From: Sapria himalayana
Taxonomy: Eukaryota; Streptophyta; Magnoliopsida; Malpighiales; Rafflesiaceae
Assembly (NCBI GenBank): GCA_029783825.1
Contig: JAREIK010003369.1
Location: 1-64,000 of the forward strand
DNA: 64,000 nt
Reading direction: 5' to 3'
The notes beneath the pieces are model-generated. The model searched no databases, had not been told where the DNA came from, and saw nothing but the letters and a program-made list of their open reading frames with translations. The position numbers were made by a program, and so were the translations under genes. This document shows, one piece after another, positions 41,699 to 53,600 of this stretch; the stretch's first letter is position 1, and every line of letters begins with the position of its first letter.

Positions 41699-44600
41699 GT
41701 ATATGTATCAATGTTTTGAAAGACTAAAGTGTTACACTAGCCATTTTCATGTTTGTGAAGTGAGGTGTAAGCCTCGAAGAGTTGATGTGTTAATTATTTT
41801 GTAAATATAAATATAATTAATAAATATATTTTATATAAAAAATAAAATAAATTAATATGGAATATTTTAATAAATATTTTATAATATAATAAATTTTAAT
41901 AAATTTAAAATAATTTTATCATTATCAAATTAAAAATTTAAATTTATTTTTTTATTATAAATTTATAATAATTTTATTGTTATAAATTTAAATTTCCACC
42001 ATCACTTACCTTTCTCATTGCCACCCTCATTTTCATTGTCCTTGCCCTTGCTCTTCTCCCCTATCCTCTCCTCCTCATCTCTCTCTCCACCTCCACTAAA
42101 AGCTCGATGAAGCTTATTGGTGGTCCTCGTTGGAGCTCATAGAGCTCTGTCGAGCTCCAGCGAGCTACATCGTGAAGTTTGATGGAACTCGTGGTGCGTA
42201 TTTATTTAATGGTGATATCTCATCTTCTAATGAGGCATTTGCCTCTTCCGGTTACGCAAAGAAAATGTATGTTTTTGTGCCTTCAAGAAGCCTCACCGAA
42301 GAAAGTGTAAGCTTTTAGTGTGTTGCTCTTTTATTTTAACGTCCTGAGGTTTTTTAAGAATGTCTCGCGTTGAGGTGCACTTTAAGGCATGCCTGAAATA
42401 TATTTTTTAATACTTTGATATGTATATATAAACCTATATATATATATATAGTTATATGTATATATATAGATTATGTATGTAAGTTTATATGCATAGTTAT
42501 ATATATATATATATATAAGTTTATATATATATATATAAAATATGAGTTTCTATAATTATATATATATGTTTATATTTATATACATTTTAATATTTTTTAA
42601 CACGAAACCACTTCTAATTTTAAAAAGTTGTCTTACACTTTGAACTATAATTATTATTTAATTTTTTTTTAATTTGTGATGTGTACAATAAGCAGGGGTA
42701 AAATTGGATTTGGTATTTATAGTGTACTAAAATGTACATATTTTTTTGTTTGATATATAATTTTTCAAACTATTTAATATTTGAATCTTTTTTTAGTAAA
42801 TACTTTATATTTCGTGCATCAAACATAATTAACCTTAATAAATATATATATGTTATCACTAATGAATATAAATAATTCATATTTCAAATTATTTATGATC
42901 ACTTGAATAATATTATTTTCACCATATTATTTCACTTAAGTATCAAACAATTCAAATATTATTCCTCTTTTAAATTTTAATTATTGAAGAATTATCAATA
43001 GATTACATAAATAAATTTCATTCTATAACTAGCCAAAAAATTCATCTAAATTATTTATTTCTCACCTGTCTATTTATCAATCATAATTGAATAATCATTT
43101 TTTTAATTAGATGTTTTATAATTAAATTCTTGGTAAGAACTAATTGAACTCAGGTATGTTATCTTAATACTCTTATCATTAATTTTTGAGGTTGATAACT
43201 CTTACCTAATGATGAGTTATTCCCTTCATACCCTTATCATATTAGCTATTAGCTTCAAATATTAATTGAAAACTAAAGTAAGTGATCTTATTAAATAGAA
43301 TAGTTGTCTCATACATCCATCTCGTGATAAACATACAAACTATTTTTTAATATAATTTGTAGAAATCTTTGATAATAGTCGCAATCTATTTGAAGATTAT
43401 AATGCACCACTATTTTTTCCTTGGTTATTATCTCCTTAGATATATTAGTGGTATCTATTCTATTAACAATCTTTTTATCAAAAACATATTCTTGGTAGTC
43501 AAATCAATCTTCATTCTTATTATGATCATCTAAATTCATTTTTTTTTTGATCTAATATACATTTCTATTTCTTCGGCAACATGCTTTGGGAATTTCAAAG
43601 AAATCTTGGTATTAACATTTTTAAAATACTAAAATTGGCAATAAGGTATTACTTGTTTAAATATTATTTTTTGTTACTTTTTCATAAAAAATACATACTA
43701 GAACATGACAAAACCTATAAAATAAGGTTTTGAGTGTATCTTATTTGTTTCTTCCGGAGAGTGAATGGAAGGTTAAAATCAGAAGGATTGCTTATAGGTT
43801 TGACTTCTTGATAGACTCGTCTTTAGTCTGAGAAAGTTAGGCATAAGACCAAATTTGCCATGTTAGGCTTACATAATCTAGAATAATGAATGGATCGGGG
43901 TCATGTTATGTGGCATGCTGTGTTGGGCAGTGACTAGCCATGCCTCATGCTGAGCCATACACAACATGCATGTTTGGCTTATTAGGCATTGCCCATATGC
44001 ATGTGACTCGTGACCTGTGATCTAGCTCGTGTCATGGGTCATGGAATAATGGGTCACGACTCAATTTTTTTTAGGTGGTTGGCTTCTACATGCCACTTGA
44101 TCGTGCCCTTCACACTTTCATAGTTCGGTCGTGCTTGGCATGGCATGGCATGGGAATGACCCGTGCCCGTGATGGGCCTGTTCACGGAACGGCTCGTGCA
44201 ATATCGTGTCGAGACCAATTGGGCCTCGTCCTAGGCTAGGGATTACCTGGTATCGGCTCGTGGGCACGATTACTCGGCACGGGACTAGAATGGCCTTGTG
44301 CCCCGACGGATCCAAAAATTTCATCGGGGCATCGGGCTTCAAATCGGAATCATAGTTTTTTTGACCCGAGCACGAGTCCACCCCCCAATGGTAAAATTTT
44401 TAAAAAATTTGAATGTCAGCTGTTGGATCTCGCCTACAATGGTTATGGTGTAGAATCCGACGGCCCAGATGATTCTGCTCCAAATTAATTATTAAAATTA
44501 AATAAAATTTTAAAAAACTTTCTTTTATAAAAAATTATTAATCTATAAACCCCCCCTCTCTAAGAATTATATTTTTCAAAAATATAAATCTCTTAATTCT

Positions 44601-47600
44601 CATTCTCTCTCTCCTAAATTTCACTCTCTCGGGAATTGGGATTTTGGTTTAGTTTTTTGGGACTCACAACTCGGGCTCAACTTTGGTTGGTGTTTGGATT
44701 TTGGATTTGTGGTGCATGTGCGGTATACTGCTTTACTAGTATTTTATATTTTTTAAATTAGTTAACTCTTAACTGTTAACTTAATTTTAAAATTTAATTA
44801 GTTTTCACACACTCTCTCTACTCTATTCCCTATCTAAAAAAATGATAAATAGAATTTTTAATTATGAAAATAAAATTAATTTAAATTTAGAAAATAAAAA
44901 TTTTACTTAAAGATTCAAAACTGTCGAAATTTTGGTTTCTTTAGTCGTCTCGACACAAAATATTTGTTTGATCTCACTTTAATATAATAAAATAAAAAAA
45001 TTTTAGGTGTGTCGATGAAGAATAAATAGTACAAATATTATAAGAAAATTTTAAGTTGCAAGAGTTCGTGTGAGATTGAGCATCTTAAGAGTCATGCCGA
45101 ATTATGCACCAAAAAATATGATGCATTAGATCAGAGGCAAATCATACTCAATAGTTAGTTTGTTGAAGCTGAATTAACTTAAGTCTCATAGTTTACTCCC
45201 TTCATATACTGCAACGAGTTGGGAAAGGAGGAAATGACCAAACAGATCACCATGACTAGTCTTTTGATTAGATTTTTGGAGAATCCAAGGATAGTCACTA
45301 TCATGCTGATATTTTTCAGCTTGCATATTGTAGGATTTCTAGGTCCATATCTAGGAATGACATACTAGAATATTATAAATTAACAAAATAAATAATAATT
45401 AATGAATTTATGGATTATAGTAGAGTGATATCCGTGACATTTGATATATGGACTAGTATGTATGCATATATTTTATGTATGCCTCACCGCCCTCTATGTA
45501 GATTTAAAATAAACTTTAAATAAAAAAATTTTAGGATTCTTTGATATTTTTGATCATTAAGATGACCCGGTCATTTTTGAGTGCATGATAAAAATCTTTA
45601 GAGGATATAAAATTCAAAATAAATTTTTTAGTATCATATTTAATAATGCATCTAATAATAGAGTACCAATTAACATCTTTTTTAGGAATGTTGGATACGA
45701 ATCATTAGGAGAAATTTTTCACGTTAGATGTATGTGTCACGTAATTAACTTAATTGTACAACTGGAGATGATGTATTCATCCACATTAGAAACATATTAA
45801 CTTACTAAATATATTTGTATGCTTCGCAGATAATAAGAGTTCGGTAGTTTTTGTTTGTCTGTGAATTTAAAGAAGAAAAAATTTCAATTGGATGTGAGAT
45901 ACCGTTGGAATTACTCTTACTTGATGTTGGAGTCGTGTTGGATACGAATATGTGATATCCAACTACGTCAATAGTAAGAGTGACTCACTTATTATTAACA
46001 GTCCGACAGGGCTACAAGAATTTCAATTATAAAATATCTTAAGATTTTTTATGACACGACGAACATGTGTTCGCCTGTTTATACTTATACGACTTATATT
46101 GTACTTAACTACATATGTAATATTAGTAGCATATTTAGGAAGTATTGAGCTGACCCGACACTTAGCCATATGGCTGTAGAGATAGAAACCGAATACTTAA
46201 AGTACTGGTCCAGGATTCCATCTCTTAATGTATGGATGTCTGCATAGACCTTAGGGTTAAGGTGGAAGGGGTATATAATATTTTGACTTATATTTCATTG
46301 TGCATGAACCTGGAAGATTCACCTGAAAGATTCATTAATGAGAAGTTGACTGAGCTTTTTAAATACTATGATACTAGGTATGATGGTAGTAGTAGTGAAG
46401 CTCTGAGTATGGACATGAATACTATATTATGGAGAAGATGATATTTCCATTCAATTAGCTAGGGGGAAAGATGAGATGAACTGTTGAATAGGAGCGAGTT
46501 GTTTCGGTACTTAGATACTGATTACTGCTTAATCATATTATATTCAAATATTAAGAATCTTGACATATTATAATGGTAAAAATTATACGAGTCCATCATT
46601 CTTGTGCTATCTAAGATGACACGAGACATACTGACTCCTTAGGTGTTGAGCATATCATCGAAGTTTTTTTTTTAATTGTAGTGAATTTGATTTTGGATAA
46701 AAGATCGAGATTATGTCTAATTATTGTTGTGATTTTAGTATGCATGAAAGATTGTGAGGATTCGAACTCGGACATCCAGAATCGTGCTGGGACTGCATCA
46801 AAAGTGAAGAAGTTGATTGCTGATTATGATCTAAATGATAGTAATTTTGATATTGAGGATGATAATGTTATGACGAAGGATAATTGATGACGTTGCCACT
46901 TGATGCCCGATGATTTGATGATTTTGGATTGTGACACTTATGTTATACTTATGTCTGATTCTGATTTTTAAGTTTGATACACTCAAATTTATTTATATTT
47001 TATTTGTCATTTGGTTTGGTTTGGATTTGTCATTTGTATTTCAAACATTGTGTATATTTAATTTTTGGTTGTGAATGATACTTGAAAGTTGAAATTTAAA
47101 TATTTATTTTTTTTTTCATTTTGTATTCAATTTAAAATCTTTTTCATATTTAAGTTTTAATATTATATTAATTTATATCTAGATTCTAATTCTAATTATT
47201 AAAAAGTAAAAATATTTAATATAAAAAAAGCTTTCAAAGTATTAAATTTTTACAATTTAAAAATATTTAAACATAAACTAAATAATTATTACATAAAAAA
47301 ACATAATTAAAAAAAATTTTAAATTTTAAAAACTGGTCCTTATGGGCATGACCCAACATGGTATTTTAACTAGCCGGGCACACAGGCCATGTCCGGCCTA
47401 CCTTAAGAAACCATGCTGGGCCATGCACGTAATGGTTACTGTACCATGCCGTGCCTGGCCCAGCATGGTAGCTTTATTGGGTGGCCTAAATCTGTTTGAC
47501 ACCTCTAGCCACAACATGAAATGAAAGGCACAACTTGGTGCGTTTAGTGTTGGCCAAAAAAATATTTTTTTTTGTAATATCTATAGCTGTTACAAATTGC

Positions 47601-50600
47601 TACCCATATAAAATTTTAAAAAAATAAAAAAAATATTATTTTAATATAAAAATATATAAATATATAATATAGAATTTTTGAATTTCATTTTCTCATTTTG
47701 AATTTTATTCTTCTATTCTTTTTGCTATCCTATTATGAGGTTGTGGAAAGTGGTGAAAAATAAAATATAACTTTGGGACATAAGCTTATATATTTAAATA
47801 AATTAAATAGTATACAATTTAAAATGTAAATAAAAAAAATGATAAATAATAAATTTAATAATAAAGAATTTGATGTAGTTTTGTATATAAGACTATATAT
47901 AAAATTTAAAATTTTTTAAATTTTTATTAAATTTTAAAAGGGTAGAAATTGGTAACAACTATAAATGTAACAAAAAAATATTTTTTTAGTCAATGCTAAA
48001 TGCGACAGTTGTGCCTGTCATTTTCATGTTGTGACTAGTGGTGTCAAACAAGTTGGGCCTAGCCGGCCCAATTTTAACCCGCTCAATTGGGTTATCGTGC
48101 CGGGCTAGACATGGCTCGATATAGTAACCATGCCATGCCAGGCCCTGACATGGCTTCTTTAGGCCAGGCCCGACATGGCCTCATAAGCCCGGCCAGTTAA
48201 AATACCATGCCGGGTCGGGCATGCACATGTCAATATTTAAAATTTAATATTTTTTTAATTTATGTTATTTTTTATGTAATAATTATATTGTTTGTTTAAA
48301 AATTTTTAAATTATATATTTGAAATTTTAATATTCTTAAAGTTTTTTTTTAATATTAATTATTTTTACTTTTTAGTAATTAGAATTTGAATTTAAATATG
48401 AATTAATAAAATATTAAAACATAAATATGAATAAGATTTTAAATTGAAGGCAAAATGAAAATAAAAAAAATAAATATTCAAGTTTAAACTTTCAAATATC
48501 ATTCACAAAAAAAAATTAAATAAAACAGCAAGTCAGAAACACAAATGACAAAGCCAAACCAAATCAAATGATAAATACAATGTAAATAAAATTTTAAGTG
48601 CATCGAAATTAAAAATTAGAAATAGACATAAGCATAACATAAGTGTCATAATTCGAAAATCGTTAGACGTCAAGTTACAACGTCATCAATCATTCATCGG
48701 CATATCATTATTATCCTCAATATCAAAATTATTATCATATGGATCATCATCAGCAATCAACTCTTTTACTTTTGATGCAGGCCCAGCAAGATCTTGGATG
48801 TTAAAACTCGAATCCACCTAATCCTTCATGCATGCTATAGTATCAATAATATCTGGACGTAATCTTGATCTTTTATCCGAAATCATATTTAATACAACAG
48901 AAAAAGCAAATTTTAATGCTACGTTTGACATCGGAGGAGTCAGTATGTCCCGTGTCATCTATGATAGTATTGAAAAGGTGGACTTATATAGTTTTTATCA
49001 CTGTAATATATTAAGATACTTAATATTTGAATATGATATATTTGATCTGTAATCGGTATCTAAATACTAAGAAAACTCGCTCATATTTGACGGTTCCCTC
49101 GTCTTTCTTCCTCGCTAACTAAATGGAAATATCGTCTTCTCCGAATATAGTATTCATATCCGTACTTGGAGTCTCATTACTACTACCACCATACACAGGT
49201 GGGTCTTTTACGTTCATGCACGAGGAAATATAAGTCAAAATATTATCTACCCCTTCAACTTTAATCCTAAGGTCAATGCAGACAGCCATACAATAAAGAG
49301 ATAAAATGCTGGTCTAGTACTTTAAGTACTTGGTTTCCATCTCTACAGTTATATGACTAAGTGTCGGGTTAGCACAATACTTCCTAAACATGCCACAACT
49401 ATTGCAAATGCACCTGAGTGCAATACAAGTCATAAACAGATGAACACATGTTCGTCGTGTTATAAAAAATCTTAAAATATTTTATAATCGAAATTCTGGT
49501 AGCCCAGTCAGTGTTGTCAATAATAAGTGAGTCACTCTTACTATTTACGTAGTCGGATATCACATGATTATTTCTAACACATAACTCCAACATTAGGTAA
49601 ATGTAATTCCAATGGTGTCTCACATCTAGAGGTGTCAAACGGGCCGGCCCAGCACGGCACGGCCCGTTTTTCACGTGCCCAGCCGTGCTGCCGTGCCGTG
49701 CCGGGCACGGCACGGTTTTTAAAATTCGGGCACGGCACGGCCCGTGGGCACGGCAAGGCCGTGCCGTGCCGTGCCGGCCCGCTCGGGCACGGGCGCACGG
49801 CAAGGCAGGGCAGGCGGGGCGGGGCGGGTCGGGTCTGTTTGGACCCGACCCGCGGTCTTTTTACCGGGGGCGGGGCCCGGTTGGGTCACGAGTCACGACT
49901 CAGTGAGTCGTGACCTGTGAGTCGTGACTCGTGACTCGTGACTCGTGAGTCGCGACTCACGAGTCACGACTCAGGCACGCGGGGAGACGTGCCGTGCCAA
50001 GGCACGAGTCGTGCCGGGCACGGCCCGGCACGTGGTTCGTGCGGACGGGCCCGGGCACGGGCCCGGGCACGTTTTTTTTATCGTGCCGGGCCGGCCCAGG
50101 CACGGCCGAACCGTGCCGTGCCTCGTGCCGGGCCGGGCCGGCCCGGCCCGTTTGACACCTCTACTCACATCTCATTGGAATTTTTTTTCTTAAGATTCGC
50201 GGACAAATAGAAACTACCGAACTTCGGTTGTCTGCGAGACGAGCGAATATATTTTAGTGAGTTACATATGTTTTCTAAAGTGGGAGAACACACATTCATC
50301 CCCGCTTGTATAATTAGGTTAATTACATGACACATGCATCTAATATAAAAAATCTTTCCTAATGGTCTGTATCTAATATTTCTAACAAAGATATTAATTG
50401 CTACTTCATTATTAGATACGTTATTGAATGTGATGCTAAAATTTTTTTTTGAATTTTATATTCTCTAAAAATTTTTATCATGCAGTAAAAAATGACCCGG
50501 TCATTTTCAGGATAGAGAATATCAGAGAATTCTAAAATTTTTTTATTTAGAGTTCATTTTAAATCTACATAGTGGGTGGTGAGGCAAGCATAAAATGCAT

Positions 50601-53600
50601 CACCGTGACTAATTCAGATATCGGGCGTCACAGACACAACTCCATTATAATCTATAAATTTATTAATTATTATTTATTTTTTTAATTTATAATATTTTTG
50701 TATGTCGTTCCTATATGTGGACATAGGAATCTTATGATATGCAGGCTGAAAAAATACCTTCATGATAGTGATTATCATTGGATCCTCCAAAAATTTAATC
50801 GAAAAACTCATCGTAGTGATCAGTTTGGCCATGCCCTCCCTTCCCAATTTGTTGCGGTATATAAAGGGGGTAACCTTTGAGACTTAAGTTAATATAACCT
50901 CAAAAAACTAACTATTGAGTATGATTTGCCTCGGATCTAATGCATCATATTTTTCGTTATGGTATATAAAGGTTCTTAGTCCCATAGAACTCTTATAACT
51001 TTAAATTTTCTGTATACTATTTGCACATTATCCATTCTTCATTGACACACCTAAATTTTTTTTATTATTATATTAAAGTGAGTCTAAATACTTGAATTCT
51101 TTCTAATTTTTTGTTTTTTAGTTATTTGGGTTGAGACGACCGAAGAAATTAAAGTTTTGGCAGCCTCGGACCTTTGTGTATGATTTTTATTTTTTAAATT
51201 TAAATTAATTTTATTTTCGTTATTTAAATTATTATTTATTATTTTTTAAGAATAGGGAATAGAGTTGAGAGAGAGAAAGTGAAAACTAATTAAATTTTAA
51301 AATTAAGTTACCAGTTAAGAGTTAACTAATTAAAAAAATATGAAATACTTGTAAAGTAATGTAAAGCATATGCATCACAAATTCAAAGTCTAAATACCAA
51401 CCAAAGTAGAGCCCGAGTTGGGAATTCCGAAAAATCAAGCCGAAATCCTGATTTTCGAGAGAGAAATTTAGGAGAGAGAGAATGAGAATTGGGAGATTTC
51501 TGTTTATGAAAAACATAATTCTTAGAGAGTGGGGGGGGGGGGTTATAGATTAATAATTTTTTTTTAATTTTTTTAATTTTTAATGATTATTTTGGGGCAG
51601 AATCATCTGGGCTGTTGGATTCTGCCCCATAACCATTGGAGGCGAGATTCAACGGTTGCCATTCAATTTTTTTTTTAAATTTTACCATTGGGGGGTGGAC
51701 TCGGACTCGGGCCGAAAAAACTATGGGCCCAGTTTTGGGCCCGATGCCCCGATATAATTTTTGGATCCGTTAGTGGCTTGGGGCCATTCTCGGCTTGTGC
51801 CCAGTAAAAGTACCCACCAGACTTAGTACCATGCATGGCCCGACACGGACTATTTGACACCTCTATAAAAAATATAAAATTAGGTAAACTTTAGTAGAAT
51901 GGACTAACTTTAAGATCATAAAAAATAAAATTTATAGGAGTATCAAAAAAGAAGCAACACAATATATATATTATAATAAAACATATACATATAAGAGTGT
52001 TTGTGATATTGGTCATCTTTAGATGCAAGCCGATTTATACACTAAAAAGTTTTTAAAGTTCATAGACAAATCTAATTTAGCGCCGAAGTTTTTAAAGTTT
52101 GATCAAGTTTAGTTTCATTGACTTCCTTGATATAGCGTAATGACTTTAAGAGGGATAATATGATAAAACTAATTATGATTATGAGCTTTGTGATTAAATT
52201 TTTGGATTATGATAGGGTAGTTAATATTATGCAGACCTACTTATAGCTTACATATCATTAGATTTTTAGGTAAACTAGTAGAAATGCCATAATAAAATAT
52301 TATAAGTTAGAAAAATAATTTATAATTAATAAATTTTAAAAATATATTATAGTGGTGTCTATGATATCTGATATTTGAACTATCGTGTCGGGTATGACCC
52401 GTAGGCATGGTTGGTTTTTTATCGTGCTGAGTCAGACCCGTACGGCCTAGAACAGGCCCGTATGGGTCGGTTTAAAAAATTAATTTTTTTAAATATTTTT
52501 TTTATTTTTTATTTAGTTAAAAAATAGATAATGTTTAAAAATTTTTAAATTATAAATTATAAATTTTTAATAGCTTAAAAGTTTTTATTTTTTGTTTTGT
52601 TTTTTGTTTTAATTTTGTATTAATTATTAAATTATTAGAATTAGAATTTATATATGAAATAATAAAATATTAAATAATTAAAACTTAAATATAAATAAAA
52701 ATTTAGATCAAATGAAAAAGTCAAACCAAAACAAATTGCAAATACAATGTAAATAAAAATGAGTATAGTAGAATATATTGAAATCAAAAATCAAAATCAA
52801 ACATAATTCATAAGTATAACATAAGTGTTGCAATCCCGTAATCATTAACCGTTAGGCGTCAAGTGGGAACGTAATCAATTGTTCATTGTTGTATCATTAT
52901 CATCCTCAATCTCAATATCAAAATTTTTATCATATGGATCATTATCAGCAATCAACTCATTCACTTTTGTTATAGATTCAGTCCCGACACGATCTTGAAT
53001 GTACAAGCTCGAATTTTCCCAATCCTTCATACATGTTGAAACCTCAACAATATTTGAACACAATCTCGATATCCCTATCTGAAATCATATTTACTGCAAC
53101 AAAAAAAATAGACTCTGATGCTACGCTTGACACCAGAGGAGGCTCAGTTGGCACTTTGTACGGCAAGGCACGACTCATGCCGGGAGCAGGCCTGGCATGG
53201 ACACATGCACAAGAAATTTTCGTGCTGGGCCAGGCCATTGAATTGTGCCGTGCCTCGTGCCGGTCTGGGTCGGCCCGACCCTTTTGACACCTCTACATTC
53301 ACATGTCTTACCGATCATTATGTAAATTCAAATTGAGAATTTAATAAAAAAATTTTAGAATTTCTTTAGATAATTTATCTTCATTATGACCTGCCATATG
53401 AGTATATGACGAGAATTTTTAAGCAATATGATATATAAAATTAATTTTTAAATATAATTTTTTATAATTTTTTATTAATGGATTAGCTATTTGTATGTTT
53501 GTTAGAATTATTAGAGATAGATTATTAGTAAACATTTTCATGTTAGTATATGAGTTACATAATTAATTTAATAGTATGTGTGAGAATAATAGTTGTTTTC

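Larger units (their letters stand above)
48036..51865 (-). mobile_element. hAT element copy B, inverted relative to A
   Basis: Left end TAGTGGTGTCAAAC at 48036, right end GTGTC-rich ATTTGACACCTCTA at 51865. It carries, in reverse, the same blocks as copy A: acidic C-terminal text near 48700-48830, the CHVINLI region near 50290-50340 (GTGTCATGTAATTAACC on the + strand), the DNAS region near 50420, the 5' non-coding block (51400-51660) and the GC-rich terminus. It is interrupted by the younger element at 49627-50163. Without that insertion it is about 3.3 kb, similar to copy A. Transposase frames are broken. The 8-bp flanks (GTTGTGAC and TAAAAAAT) do not match. Confidence 0.78.

Noticed and set aside
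42130..42318. 62-residue open frame with fairly normal composition
   Set aside because: No recognisable domain, no splice partners, and it lies inside a candidate small transposon between duplicated blocks; not enough support for a gene.
49399..50210. Overlapping Arg/Ala/Pro/Gly-rich frames on both strands
   Set aside because: They come from the GC-rich repeats of the 537-bp hAT element and its junctions; no codon bias or domain supports them.
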